Positions 34,771 through 43,920 of a stretch of 64,000 nt of DNA are shown in pieces. Origin of the DNA: Rhodoferax aquaticus (lineage in GTDB: Bacteria > Pseudomonadota > Gammaproteobacteria > Burkholderiales > Burkholderiaceae_C); assembly GCF_006974105.1 (NCBI RefSeq), contig NZ_CP036282.1, positions 3,038,001 through 3,102,000 of the forward strand, given 5' to 3'. The notes under the pieces are model-generated. The model had not been told where the DNA came from. It did not search any database and saw only the letters and a list, made by a program, of their open reading frames with translations. Made by a program: the position numbers and the translations under genes. Within the stretch, counting starts at the first letter, position 1; each line of letters begins with the position of its first letter.

Positions 34771-35652
34771 TCACTGCGTTAAGGTAGTGGGAGAAACCAC
34801 GGTCGCTTGCACATCGACAACATCCAAGCCACTTGCTGCAGAGGAGGTAGCCACTGCTTGCTCCTCGCGCAAGGCATGGAGGGCGCCTAAGCAGAAGTGC
34901 GCAAACCATAAAGAGGCAAACGCGAATACCAAGGTGTATAGCCAGATGGACATTGGCACCAGCACCGCAGCGTAGACCAATGTCATCATGCCCAAGGACC
35001 ATATAAGACTGGGCGCGGCACCCAAAAAGCCAGCAAAAACCCCCATACCCAGCAATACCATGCGATGGCGACGCATGAGTTCTTTACGCTCGTCCACACT
35101 GGCATGGTCGGCCAATGCGTCGTACGCCATGACGCGGTAGGTCAGCCACCCCCATATCAAGGGCGGCAATACAAGTACCAAGGGTGGAATGAGCCACAGA
35201 GGCATGGAAACCACAATGGCCAGTAGCGCAAGCACACTGGAACCCAATGACCACGCGAGCCCTGCGAAGAAAGAACCACCTTTTTTGCGCTCTAAGCCTG
35301 TAAATCTGCGCGACTCAACCAAACGCAGCATCACAGGCGTCATGAGCAATGAGACCGCCAGCAAACACACAACGACGATGACCGGCGTCGCCAGCAAAAT
35401 CACAATCAGCGGCACTAACACCATCTTGAAGTTGCCAGCGCCGACACTTTCTAGCCACGCCCACCCTCGGCCCATCAGCTCCGAGCCATCTAGGGTTGCA
35501 CGCACTCCGTCCATGGCGGCATCCCAGAAGAAGTAGGCCAACCCTCCCGTCAGCGCCACCATGAGGACTAAAGGCAACAAAGACAGAAAAATGACGCGCG
35601 GATGCAAGCAATAGGCAACGGCGCGCCAAAACGCATCAAATAAGAGATTCAT
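34771..35652 (-). CDS. EI24 domain membrane protein (CysZ-like)
   Basis: A 293-residue protein with about six membrane helices: VIFLSLLPLVLMVALTGGLA, VPLIVILLATPVIVVVCLLA, SSVLALLAIVVSMPLWLIPP and LVLPPLIWGWLTYRVMAYDA can be read. The last fits the EI24/CysZ family signature (loop W-x-x-RVMAYDALADHAS). CysZ of enterobacteria imports sulfate; function of this longer Burkholderiales type is not settled. The charged loop ERKKGGSF after helix 3 is typical. It sits directly upstream of the CinA-like gene. Confidence 0.85.
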   Translation of the reverse strand: MNLLFDAFWRAVAYCLHPRVIFLSLLPLVLMVALTGGLAYFFWDAAMDGVRATLDGSELMGRGWAWLESVGAGNFKMVLVPLIVILLATPVIVVVCLLAVSLLMTPVMLRLVESRRFTGLERKKGGSFFAGLAWSLGSSVLALLAIVVSMPLWLIPPLVLVLPPLIWGWLTYRVMAYDALADHASVDERKELMRRHRMVLLGMGVFAGFLGAAPSLIWSLGMMTLVYAAVLVPMSIWLYTLVFAFASLWFAHFCLGALHALREEQAVATSSAASGLDVVDVQATVVSPTTLTQ

Positions 35653-35703
35653 GCGGCTAGCATACCTTGACGGATCGGGCCTTGATCTGCGATAGCTGCA
35701 CCG

Positions 35704-36654
35704 TTAGTGCCACAAGCGCCGCAAACCTAGCCACTGCTGAGCCCAGAAGCCGCGCCCGTAATCCACGCCCTGCTCGACTTGGTCGCGCACGCCGGTTGGG
35801 TCATAACGGACTTCAAAATTAGCCGTACCGAACAACATGTCCCACCAAGGTAGAAGCACACCAAAATTGTGCCCCCCCAAGGTCTGGCGACCGTTGGATT
35901 CATGACCAATCCCCACGCTGTGGTGCAAGCGATGGAAACGGGGACTCACCCACAGGCGCTCGCCCCAAACACCGAACCAGACGCGCAAGTTCGCATGCTG
36001 AAAGCTCTCACTCAACTGGACGAATGCCACCACAGCAACAAACTGCGCTGGAGGGATACCAATTAGCAGAGCCACCACGGCAATGATGCCGTCGCGAATG
36101 ACATCATCTAGCAAGTGATTACGGTTGTCGCTCCACATCGTCATCTGCCTCTGAGAATGGTGGAGCGCATGCAGCTTCCACCACCAATTCCACTGGTGCT
36201 GCCCCCTATGAATCCAATAGTTCACGAAGTCGAACACCAGCAAGTAGACCAGCAAACTCACCCAAGCTTGGTCGCTTACCCCTGGCCAAAGATCATCAAA
36301 ATGGAATGTACTAAGGCCTGCCACACGCAACTGGCCAATCACGCTATCGATTAAAGGCTCCAGTGAAAAGAACAAAGCCAAACGCACCAAGCCCAAGCGA
36401 TGCATCAAGGTGTAGACAATGTCTGTGCGAATCGCCGCCTTGTCAATGATGGGCTCTACAGGCTTCCAGCGCTGCAAAGGCCCAAAAACCAAGAGCATTA
36501 CGGCCAGTTGACACAGGCCAACCAAAAACCAGCCGCTGGCGCTATAGCCATCCTCCAAAAACCCACCGAGCCCCGCAAAAAACATAAAGGGCTGCACCAA
36601 GGTCTCAAAGATCCAAGCCTGCGCTTGCTCGAAATAGTTAACGAGTGTTTCCAT
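35704..36654 (-). CDS. Sterol desaturase/fatty acid hydroxylase family protein
   Basis: A 316-residue membrane protein with the diiron His clusters of the family: HRGQH, HALHHS and HRLHHSVGIGHE, between hydrophobic segments (residues about 20-60 and 130-150, and 190-215). Members hydroxylate or desaturate lipids using a di-iron centre and O2. The WWWKLHALHHSQRQM stretch and the C-terminal WWDMLFGT are typical for bacterial forms of unknown substrate. ATG 36654 (METLVNYFEQ) lies after the deacetylase stop; an in-frame extension would overlap that gene, so I reject it. Confidence 0.88.
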   Translation of the reverse strand: METLVNYFEQAQAWIFETLVQPFMFFAGLGGFLEDGYSASGWFLVGLCQLAVMLLVFGPLQRWKPVEPIIDKAAIRTDIVYTLMHRLGLVRLALFFSLEPLIDSVIGQLRVAGLSTFHFDDLWPGVSDQAWVSLLVYLLVFDFVNYWIHRGQHQWNWWWKLHALHHSQRQMTMWSDNRNHLLDDVIRDGIIAVVALLIGIPPAQFVAVVAFVQLSESFQHANLRVWFGVWGERLWVSPRFHRLHHSVGIGHESNGRQTLGGHNFGVLLPWWDMLFGTANFEVRYDPTGVRDQVEQGVDYGRGFWAQQWLGLRRLWH

Positions 36655-36671
36655 GGTAGCAGTCGGAGGTA

Positions 36672-37472
36672 TCAGCCTGGGTGGCTGGCGATCCAATCGG
36701 TATAGGCGGGGTGGTTGCGCAAGGTATCAAAACAAAACCCTTTGGCCTTGAGTCCCACAATCAGAGGCTCGAGCACAGCGGGTGCCCAAGGGTCTTTGCG
36801 CGACCAAATCCCTAAGTGCGCCATTAAGATGTCCCCTTGGCGCACATCTCGCAAGGCTTTTTGCAGCAAGGCTGCGTTACTGAATTTTTCGCTAGACAAC
36901 TCATCGCCCAAAAAGCCAGCGGCTGACCAGCCCACATGTGCGTATCCACAGCCACGCGCCACTTCCAACAAGCGTGGCGAGGTCTTGCCACCAGGGGCTC
37001 TGAACAAAGGCAAAGGAGCCTTGCCGGTAAAGTCTTTGAGGCGCTCCGCCGCATAGCTGATCTGGCTGCAGTACTTGGCAGCATCCCAAGTGAACTCGCG
37101 GCCTTCCAGAGCGCCTGCAGTCGGCTTCATCCGAAACCGAGGCTGCACCCCAGGTAGATCACCCCTCCATACTGCATGGTCATAGGTATGCGAGGCAAAT
37201 TCATGGCCCTCAGCGGCACGGGCCTTCCACCACGCACTCCAGTGGTTGCCCAGACTACCGTCGCCCACTTTAGTGCGCTCATTGGCTGCAAAAAAAGTCA
37301 CTTTGACTTGGTTTCGCAGCAGTATTTCGGCAATCAAAGGGGCCACTTCCATGTGACCCGTATCCAGTGTCAAATAGACAGGCTTGCTACAGGGGTTTAG
37401 GCCCCAAGCCCCCGAACTATAAGCGCAAGCAGCTATCAAAAATGAAGCGTAGTACCCGTTTCTTTTGCGCAT
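36672..37472 (-). CDS. Exported polysaccharide deacetylase family protein with altered motif 1
   Basis: A 266-residue protein with a signal peptide (YYASFLIAACAYSSGAWG). The NodB fold is recognisable: motif 1 LTLDTGHMEVAPL, motif 2 ASHTYDHAVW with the HxxxH metal pair, and motif 3-like PLFRAPGGKTSPRLL with the Arg. In motif 1 the second Asp of the usual DDG is a Thr, so a metal ligand is replaced; activity may be changed. It would act on acetylated or esterified glycan in the periplasm. It starts ahead of the sterol desaturase-like gene, with 17 bases between them. Confidence 0.88.
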   Translation of the reverse strand: MRKRNGYYASFLIAACAYSSGAWGLNPCSKPVYLTLDTGHMEVAPLIAEILLRNQVKVTFFAANERTKVGDGSLGNHWSAWWKARAAEGHEFASHTYDHAVWRGDLPGVQPRFRMKPTAGALEGREFTWDAAKYCSQISYAAERLKDFTGKAPLPLFRAPGGKTSPRLLEVARGCGYAHVGWSAAGFLGDELSSEKFSNAALLQKALRDVRQGDILMAHLGIWSRKDPWAPAVLEPLIVGLKAKGFCFDTLRNHPAYTDWIASHPG

Positions 37473-37505
37473 GGTGCCTTGCCCTATGGGTGCTGCGAGA
37501 CAAGG

Positions 37506-38492
37506 TCAGCGTGGCGCATGGTCCAAGGTCCAAACACCATGCGGTGATTTGCCAACTTTGACCTGTCGCACGACTTTACGCGTGGTGGTATCGATCACCG
37601 TGAGTTTTTTGGCCCAGCGCGACGCCACGTAGATGAAGCGACCATCGGCACTCAGGTCCATACAGTCGGGGCCACTTGGGGCTGGGTAGTTGTCAACCAC
37701 GGTCATCGTTTGGTGGTCAATCTTGCTGATGGTATTGGCCACCCGGTTGCTGACAAACACATGGCGTTTGTCGCCTGCACTGCGAAACGCATGTGCGCCA
37801 TCGCCGGTGGGAATGGTTTTCACCAAGCGCGGGGACGGGCCAGAGACGTCATAGACCTCCACCCCTGAGCCACCGGTCATACCCAACATTACAAATCTAT
37901 CATCAGGCGTCCCATACACATCCGCCGGTAAAGACCCGGTTTTTGTGCGCGACTTGATCGTTTGGGTGGGTAGGTCGATCACCACCAATTCGTCACTTTC
38001 TTGCATCGTGGCATACACCGTGGTGCTCTTGGAGTCGATCCACAAATGGCTGGGCGTCTTGCCGGTAGAAATGCGCTTTGCCAAAGCAAGGTTGACTCCG
38101 TCCCAGCGGTAGATGTCAACGTGGTTAAGACGGTTGCCAGCAATCACAAACCACTTCATGTCAGGCGAAAACCGCAAGTGATAGGGATCCAGAATATCCC
38201 GAATCGTGCGCTGAACCGCCCCTGTTTTCGGATCAATCAACAACAGGGAGTCACCCAAAGCGTTCGCGATGATCAACGACTTTTCATCTGGCGTAAGGTA
38301 CAAGTGGTGAGGCTCTTTCCCAGTCGGGATGCGCCTCACTTCGGTCCAAGTCTGCGGGTCCACAACGCTGACACTGGCCTCCAACGAGTTCAATACGTAA
38401 ATCGGGTTGCTGGGGGCTGCATCCGCTGACTGGGCGGCGCTGACGGCCCAAACACCTACAAAAAAAGACAATACAAGGCTGAGAAATTTCAC
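37506..38492 (-). CDS. Periplasmic YVTN/YncE-type beta-propeller protein
   Basis: A 328-residue protein with a signal peptide (MKFLSLVLSFFVGVWAVSAA). The rest is a seven-bladed propeller with repeats such as IYVLNSLEASVSVVDPQTW, LYLTPDEKSLIIANALGDSL and IYVASRWAKKLTVIDTTTRK. Members are often linked to PQQ-dependent or surface functions, but this one has no such neighbours. The first codon is GTG. It lies 33 bases upstream of the deacetylase gene on the same strand. Confidence 0.85.
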   Translation of the reverse strand: MKFLSLVLSFFVGVWAVSAAQSADAAPSNPIYVLNSLEASVSVVDPQTWTEVRRIPTGKEPHHLYLTPDEKSLIIANALGDSLLLIDPKTGAVQRTIRDILDPYHLRFSPDMKWFVIAGNRLNHVDIYRWDGVNLALAKRISTGKTPSHLWIDSKSTTVYATMQESDELVVIDLPTQTIKSRTKTGSLPADVYGTPDDRFVMLGMTGGSGVEVYDVSGPSPRLVKTIPTGDGAHAFRSAGDKRHVFVSNRVANTISKIDHQTMTVVDNYPAPSGPDCMDLSADGRFIYVASRWAKKLTVIDTTTRKVVRQVKVGKSPHGVWTLDHAPR

Positions 38493-38649
38493 AAATAAAC
38501 CACTTTGCTAGAGACAGCAAGTGTACTTGGCGCGCAATTCAAATCTAAAGCCCCATATCGTCCAGTCGCGATACTTGCATCAGCACCAATTCAGCCCACA
38601 AATTGGTATATATCGCCAATGGATCGCGTGTGCCTCGTAAGCACACCAC

Positions 38650-39393
38650 TCATGCCGCTATTGACGCCAAATCCTCAGAGCTGAGCCACCTCCATTGACC
38701 CGGTGCCAAATCAGAAGGAAGGCGAAGCCCTCCGATCTGAGAACGGTGCAAACCTTCCACACGGTTGCTGACTGCAGCCACCATTCGCTTGACTTGGTGG
38801 TACTTACCTTCCGTCAAGGTAAGCCGTAAATGGAAATCATCAACCGCCTCACATGCAGCAGCGCGCACAGGCTTAGGATCATCATCTAAGACCACTCCAT
38901 CCAGCAAACGCTGAACTTGAATCGGTGTCAGCGCATGCTTGACCGTAACTTCGTAAACTTTGGCCACATGGTGCTTGGGTGAGCTCATACGGTGGATAAA
39001 CTTGCCGTCATCGGTAAGAAGTAACAGCCCAGTGGTGTCTTGATCCAATCTCCCCACTGCCTGCACTCCCTGCACGGCGGCCTTTTGTGGGCGCAAACGC
39101 AGTGGAGAAGGCAAAAGCGTGTAGATACTGGGGTAAGTTGATGGTTTTTGTGAGCACTCTGTGCCACTAGGCTTGTTTAACAGGATGTACGCTTTTTCAG
39201 CGTAGGGCCAAACGACACCCTGAACCTGAAAGCGAAGCCCCGGCGCTACAAAATCCGCAGTTGCTTGTGTACAAAGCACGGGCGTATCAGGCGCATCTAG
39301 TGGAAACACATGAACCAGACCCTGCTGGATGAGCCCGGCACAAACCCGGCGTGTGCCGAAACCTTGGGAATAAAGTACTTCTTGAAGTTGCAT
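38650..39393 (-). CDS. RsuA/RluB family pseudouridine synthase
   Basis: A 247-residue RNA-modifying enzyme. The N-terminal S4 RNA-binding domain starts MQLQEVLYSQGFGTRRVCAG. The catalytic Asp is in GRLDQDTTGLLLLTDDGKFI, and TLTEGKYHQVKRMVAAVSNR follows near the C-terminus. It fits RsuA, which makes pseudouridine 516 of 16S rRNA. I chose the Met at 39393 because it fits the family; the two preceding codons are not needed. It is divergent from the response regulator gene. Confidence 0.88.
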   Translation of the reverse strand: MQLQEVLYSQGFGTRRVCAGLIQQGLVHVFPLDAPDTPVLCTQATADFVAPGLRFQVQGVVWPYAEKAYILLNKPSGTECSQKPSTYPSIYTLLPSPLRLRPQKAAVQGVQAVGRLDQDTTGLLLLTDDGKFIHRMSSPKHHVAKVYEVTVKHALTPIQVQRLLDGVVLDDDPKPVRAAACEAVDDFHLRLTLTEGKYHQVKRMVAAVSNRVEGLHRSQIGGLRLPSDLAPGQWRWLSSEDLASIAA

Positions 39394-39464
39394 AAACACT
39401 AGTATCGCAGCACCAATCCGTTAGACTGTTGCATACATGTTTCTCACCAATTTGAGGCGAGCCA

Positions 39465-40994
39465 ATGTCAGATGATATGGTTTTTAGTGACGAGCCCCTG
39501 AACTCCACTAAACGGGAAGGCATTGTGCCTTGGCATGTACTCGTCGTAGATGACGAACCCGCTGTGCACGAGGTGACCAAAATGGTTATGGCGGACTTTG
39601 AGATGGATGGCCGCCCTCTCTTGTTTACCCATTGCTACAGCGCCAAAGAAGCCCGCTCAGTGCTGGCAAAGCCCAATGACATTGCGCTGATCTTGCTAGA
39701 TGTGGTGATGGAAACAGACGTCGCAGGCTTAGACTTGGCCAAACACATTCGCAACGAGCTGCACAACGTCAACGTTCGCATTGTTTTGCGCACAGGTCAA
39801 CCTGGCCAAGCGCCCGAAGAACAGGTGATTCGCGACTATGACATCAACGACTACAAAGAAAAGACGGACCTGACCCGCCGCAAGCTCATTACGGTGTTCT
39901 ATGCCGGTTTGCGAGCCTACCGCGACCTAATGCGTATTGAGCAAGCCCGCCAAGGACTACGACGGTCCATAGAGTGCATTGGACACATTTGCGACTCTGA
40001 CAACTTGCATACGTTCGGCTCCGCCTTGTTGGAACAGGTCAACTTGTTGCTCAACTTGAATGGTGAGGGACTCTGCGCCAGCCGTGTTTCGGCTTACACG
40101 GCCAATGCGTTTAACGGAAAAATCAGGGTCCTTGCGGCTACGGCCGGGTACTCCGAGCTATTGACAGGGGACGGCCTGCACCAACTCCCTGCTGACGTTC
40201 AAGACACCATTCATCGCGTGCTATCAGAGAAAAAGTCACACCACGCCGACCAGCACTATGCGGGCTACTTCCGTACCCGAGCTGGCAGTGAAAGCATCAT
40301 CTACATGGTGTTTCCAGAAGCGATCAAGCCAGAAGCCCGGGAGCTGCTAGAAATCCTTTCTAGGAATGTTGCAAGCACTTACGATGCGTTGCTCTTACGT
40401 GAAGATTCTGAGCACGCGCAACGTGCAACGATTTCCATCCTTGGCAGTGCGATCGAACTGCGTAGCTCTGAATCACTGCCGCATTGGCAACGTGTAGGGG
40501 ATTTGGCAGCCTTGCTGGCTACTTGGACTGGGGCCAGTGAACAAGACGTTGAACTCATCCGGGTGGCAAGCAGTTTGCACGACGCGGGAAAAGCTTGCGT
40601 TCCGGATGCCATACTGAATAAGGCAGTTCCATTGACTCCCGAGGAGCACGAAATACTCAAAGGGCATGCCATGCTTGGGCACACCATGCTGTCACGCTCC
40701 AAAGCCCGCGTGCATGCCCTAGGCGCAATCATCGCCCTCGAACACCATGAGCGCTGGGATGGAAGCGGTTACCCTCAAGGACTCAAAGGCGAGAACATCA
40801 GCTTGGTTGCTCGCATTGCCGCGATTGCCGACACTTTAGACGCCATGCTAACCCAGCGCCCGTACCACGCAGCTTTGCCGTTAAAGGACGCATTGGCTCA
40901 TATTTATGCAAGGTCAGGCTCTGATTTCGACCCTAGCTTGGTCACACTGCTTCAAACCCATGCGTCTGAAATCAGTGCCTTGCTAAACAACTGA
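39465..40994 (+). CDS. Response regulator with DUF3369 and HD-GYP domain
   Basis: A 509-residue protein. The N-terminal receiver has D79 in LILLDVVMETDVAGLDLAKH. DUF3369 (about residues 175-330) lies between it and the C-terminal HD-GYP domain with the HD pair at 372-373 (SSLHDAGKACVPD) and GYP at 435-437 (HHERWDGSGYPQG). It probably hydrolyses cyclic-di-GMP under control of an unlinked kinase. HDAGK instead of the usual HDIGK is a mild change. It is the second HD-GYP regulator in the window. Confidence 0.93.
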   Translation: MSDDMVFSDEPLNSTKREGIVPWHVLVVDDEPAVHEVTKMVMADFEMDGRPLLFTHCYSAKEARSVLAKPNDIALILLDVVMETDVAGLDLAKHIRNELHNVNVRIVLRTGQPGQAPEEQVIRDYDINDYKEKTDLTRRKLITVFYAGLRAYRDLMRIEQARQGLRRSIECIGHICDSDNLHTFGSALLEQVNLLLNLNGEGLCASRVSAYTANAFNGKIRVLAATAGYSELLTGDGLHQLPADVQDTIHRVLSEKKSHHADQHYAGYFRTRAGSESIIYMVFPEAIKPEARELLEILSRNVASTYDALLLREDSEHAQRATISILGSAIELRSSESLPHWQRVGDLAALLATWTGASEQDVELIRVASSLHDAGKACVPDAILNKAVPLTPEEHEILKGHAMLGHTMLSRSKARVHALGAIIALEHHERWDGSGYPQGLKGENISLVARIAAIADTLDAMLTQRPYHAALPLKDALAHIYARSGSDFDPSLVTLLQTHASEISALLNN

Positions 40995-41004
40995 GTCTTG
41001 ATGG

Positions 41005-41154
41005 TTACGCTGGCTTGCTCTTTAGCTTTCCGCGAGGAATGATCGCGGTAGTAACAGCAGCCCGAATTGGCTCACCTGATACAGGCTTTGGTGGAGAAGT
41101 ATCCTTCTTGGGCTTTTTCGCTTCTTTGTTTGTCTTTTGCTGTCCCTTGGCCAT
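41005..41154 (-). CDS. Small basic Lys/Pro-rich protein
   Basis: A 49-residue protein (MAKGQQKTNKEAKKPKKDTS, ending PRGKLKSKPA) preceded by an AGGAGC ribosome site. Such 45-60-residue MAKGQ-type proteins rich in lysine are widespread in Comamonadaceae and lack a known function; charge suggests nucleic acid contact. It is convergent with the preceding response regulator gene, 10 bases away. Confidence 0.7.
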   Translation of the reverse strand: MAKGQQKTNKEAKKPKKDTSPPKPVSGEPIRAAVTTAIIPRGKLKSKPA

Positions 41155-41376
41155 AAGTTGCTCCTTTAAGTGGTCGATTATCAATATCTGTGACGACACG
41201 TGGATTATCTACCGACCGGATCTACGCTCAGGACCTCATTGCAAGAGCAAAGCTGTAGTAAGCCTCAAAAGATAGTTTGAAATTGGGACTAGAACCGAGG
41301 CCAGTGCGTCGACTCTACCTCGCCCAGCTTCTTTGGCTAGATAATGCGAGAAGTAAATGGCATAAATAAAGACCAA

Positions 41377-41384
41377 GGGGGGGG
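41377..41384 (+). repeat. Poly-G(8) tract in the leader of the RfaH-like gene
   Basis: Eight G in a row end 8 bases before the ATG at 41393, so they form the Shine-Dalgarno region itself (AAGGGGGGGGCAATAACA). Tract-length change would alter ribosome-site quality or spacing. This is seen directly; regulation is inference. Confidence 0.6.
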
Positions 41385-41392
41385 CAATAACA

Positions 41393-41890
41393 ATGGAAAA
41401 CTGGTTTTTAGTTCACACAAAAATTCGCCAAGAACTCGTTGCAGTCGAAAACCTTGAACGTCAAGGCTTCGAGTGTTTCTTGCCCGAAATTCTTGTAGAG
41501 AAAATTCGCAATGGCAAGCTTCAAGCCGTGAAGGATCCACTGTTTCCACGCTACCTCTTTATACGGCTAGACACCAGCAAACAGGGGCAGAGTTGGGCCC
41601 CTATTCGCTCAACCACGGGCGTTAGCCGTCTAGTCACATTCGGCAACGTACCCGCAAAGGTTTCCGATGAGTTGATCAGTCTGATTCGTGCGCAATCAGC
41701 ACAAGGACTAGTCATGCACCGACACTTTGAACGCGGTGAACAAGTCGTTGTGGTGGATGGCCCATTTGCCGGGCTCGAAGCCGTTTATCAAATGGCAGAT
41801 GCGGAAGGACGTGTGATGGTGCTGCTCAGTATCTTGAGTAAACTCGTAAAGATGTCCATAGCGCCAACTTCTCTGCGCAAAGTAAGCTGA
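41393..41890 (+). CDS. NusG/RfaH-type antiterminator
   Basis: A 165-residue NusG paralogue. The NGN domain (residues 1-105: WFLVHTKIRQELVAVENLER, then FPRYLFIRLD and STTGVSRLVTFG) is followed by a KOW-like unit (GEQVVVVDGPFAGLEAVYQM). Short length, lack of the NusG C-terminal GSPF-type loop and position at a polysaccharide locus favour the RfaH/UpxY class, which lets RNA polymerase read long surface-sugar operons. It is on the plus strand, convergent with the locus (stop-to-stop gap about 47 bases), so it would act on the operon in trans. The ops element should be at the operon start outside the window. Confidence 0.85.
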   Translation: MENWFLVHTKIRQELVAVENLERQGFECFLPEILVEKIRNGKLQAVKDPLFPRYLFIRLDTSKQGQSWAPIRSTTGVSRLVTFGNVPAKVSDELISLIRAQSAQGLVMHRHFERGEQVVVVDGPFAGLEAVYQMADAEGRVMVLLSILSKLVKMSIAPTSLRKVS

Positions 41891-41937
41891 CCGTTATCCA
41901 AATTTTGAGTCAAAGTCGGCCGCGTTACTTATGGGAT

Positions 41938-43920
41938 CTATTCATTTGCGACTGCGTCTCGCTCCAGTGCCAAGTGCACCCAGTCAACCACCTCGCCACT
42001 AGGCTGGTAGCCGGGTACCAATTGCTGCAGCAAGGCTCGAATCACGGGCACGTCATTCACGCTCATGGCCAAATTCAGAGAATCTAAGGCCTCTTGTAGC
42101 TTGTCCCATGGCACAAAAACCTCGTGGGCCTTCATAATGCGCGTGTGCTGAGTAGGTTGAGGGTCATCACCGATCAACAACTCTTCGTAGAGTTTTTCTC
42201 CAGGGCGCAAGCCGGTAGTCACAACCTCGATATCCCCATTTGGGTGGTCATCGTCTTTAACGGTCAACCCGCTCAGCAGCACCATGCGCTCAGCAAGATC
42301 GTAGATCCGTACCGGCTGCCCCATATCTAGAACAAACACGTCACCTCCGCTTGCCATAGCGCCAGCTTGGATAACCAATTGAGCAGCTTCAGGAATGGTC
42401 ATGAAGTAACGTGTGATGTCACTATGCGTTAATGTTATAGGACCCCCACTCATGATTTGAGCCCTGAACAGAGGCACTACGGACCCACTAGATCCAAGCA
42501 CGTTACCAAAACGTACCATTGAGAAGGCTGTTTTGCGATTGTTCTGTGCCAAGGCCTGCAGCACCATTTCCGCCAATCGCTTGGTAGCCCCCATGATGTT
42601 GGTGGGTCGCACAGCCTTATCGGTACTAATTAGCACAAAGCTTTGAACACCATGGCGCATCGCGGCTTCCGCGCAGACCCGGGTTCCCCAAACGTTATTG
42701 CGCACTCCCTCTGCCGGGTTGTGTTCCACCAGAGGCACATGCTTGTAAGCTGCGGCGTGGTACACAGTGTGCGGCTTCCATGTATCCATGATCTCGTGCA
42801 CACGCACTTCGTCGCAGGCAGACCCTAGAAGCGGCACAACTTCAACAGCCGAGTCCAAGGCAATGGCGTGGAGCTCTTGGTGGATTTGGTACAGGGCGAA
42901 TTCGCTCATTTCCAACAAAAGCAGTAGCTTAGGCTTGGCCCTAAGAATCTGGCGGCACAATTCGCTGCCAATGCTTCCTCCAGCCCCAGTTACTAGCACA
43001 ACCTTGCCAAGGGTGTTTCGGTTGAGGAGCAACATATTGGGCTTGACGGGTTCGCGACCCAACAGGTCATCAATGTCTAGGTCCCGCACATCACTAAGAC
43101 TAACCCTGCCGGCAGCCAGATCAGCTACACCCGGCAGCGTGCGCAGCGCAAGCCTGTGCGGCGTAAGCGATTCCAATATCTCGTTACGACGCTGGCGGGA
43201 TACAGAAGGCAGCGCAAGTAGAACGTCTGTCACGGGGACTTGGGGCAGAATCTCCCCCAAGTCCCCCGGGTTGTAGATGGGCAGACCATTGAGCACATGG
43301 CCGTGCAAACGATCATCGTCATCCAAAAAGCCCACCACGCGCATTTCGTGACTATTGCCCATCGCTGCAGCCAATTGCCGCCCAGCACTGCCGGCTCCGT
43401 AGATCAGAACCTGCGGCACCGCAAACTTTTTGAGCTGACTTTGGTACAACCCACCAAGCCAAATACGTGCGATAGCCCGCGCAGAGCCCACAAAAACGAG
43501 CAGCAACAGTGGCTGGATTAAGCCCACCGTGCGTGGCACACCGGGAACACCCAAGAAGGTAAAAACAGTGGCAAAAAGCACTCCATACAACACCATCACT
43601 CGTGCGACTGCCACCATCGCAGGTAGTCCGCTGTATCTAAAGATAGCCCTATAGAGTCCAGCCGTCACAAATATAGGTATTGCAATCGCAATCGATGCAC
43701 CAACCGGCCATAGCATCGCTCCCGAAATAGGCTGAAACTCACCAAGTCGCAAGTAAAAAGCCAGCCAAACCGTCAAAACACACAAACCGCCGTCTACCGC
43801 TAATGCAATGGCACGTTTGGCGGGACGTGGCAGGGCCAAAACAGGGGCGGCCAGACCGCCCAACAGACGGTGCACGACGTCGATCGCAGTCGGAGGAGAC
43901 TGATCTTTTATTTGGCTCAA
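41938..43920 (-). CDS. Membrane UDP-sugar 4,6-dehydratase (CapD/WbpM/PglF type)
   Basis: A 660-residue enzyme. Four N-terminal membrane helices (about residues 25-150) lead to a cofactor-like Rossmann unit (YGAGSAGRQLAAAMG) and then the catalytic SDR domain with VTGAGGSIGSELCRQILRAK. The usual Tyr of the SDR Y-x3-K is Met here (STDKAVRPTNIMGATKRLAE), as in WbpM and FlaA1-like enzymes. It makes a UDP-4-keto-6-deoxy-hexosamine, the first step to sugars such as QuiNAc or bacillosamine for the first residue of a glycan. It overlaps the sugar-1-phosphate transferase gene by 4 bases, which supports a role in making that enzyme's substrate. Confidence 0.93.
   Translation of the reverse strand: MSQIKDQSPPTAIDVVHRLLGGLAAPVLALPRPAKRAIALAVDGGLCVLTVWLAFYLRLGEFQPISGAMLWPVGASIAIAIPIFVTAGLYRAIFRYSGLPAMVAVARVMVLYGVLFATVFTFLGVPGVPRTVGLIQPLLLLVFVGSARAIARIWLGGLYQSQLKKFAVPQVLIYGAGSAGRQLAAAMGNSHEMRVVGFLDDDDRLHGHVLNGLPIYNPGDLGEILPQVPVTDVLLALPSVSRQRRNEILESLTPHRLALRTLPGVADLAAGRVSLSDVRDLDIDDLLGREPVKPNMLLLNRNTLGKVVLVTGAGGSIGSELCRQILRAKPKLLLLLEMSEFALYQIHQELHAIALDSAVEVVPLLGSACDEVRVHEIMDTWKPHTVYHAAAYKHVPLVEHNPAEGVRNNVWGTRVCAEAAMRHGVQSFVLISTDKAVRPTNIMGATKRLAEMVLQALAQNNRKTAFSMVRFGNVLGSSGSVVPLFRAQIMSGGPITLTHSDITRYFMTIPEAAQLVIQAGAMASGGDVFVLDMGQPVRIYDLAERMVLLSGLTVKDDDHPNGDIEVVTTGLRPGEKLYEELLIGDDPQPTQHTRIMKAHEVFVPWDKLQEALDSLNLAMSVNDVPVIRALLQQLVPGYQPSGEVVDWVHLALERDAVANE

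Noticed and set aside
35871..35877. C7 run in the sterol desaturase-like gene as a phase-variation tract
   Set aside because: Runs of seven occur several times in this GC-rich window, including in the DUF4124-like and Wzy-like genes, so this length alone is not notable.
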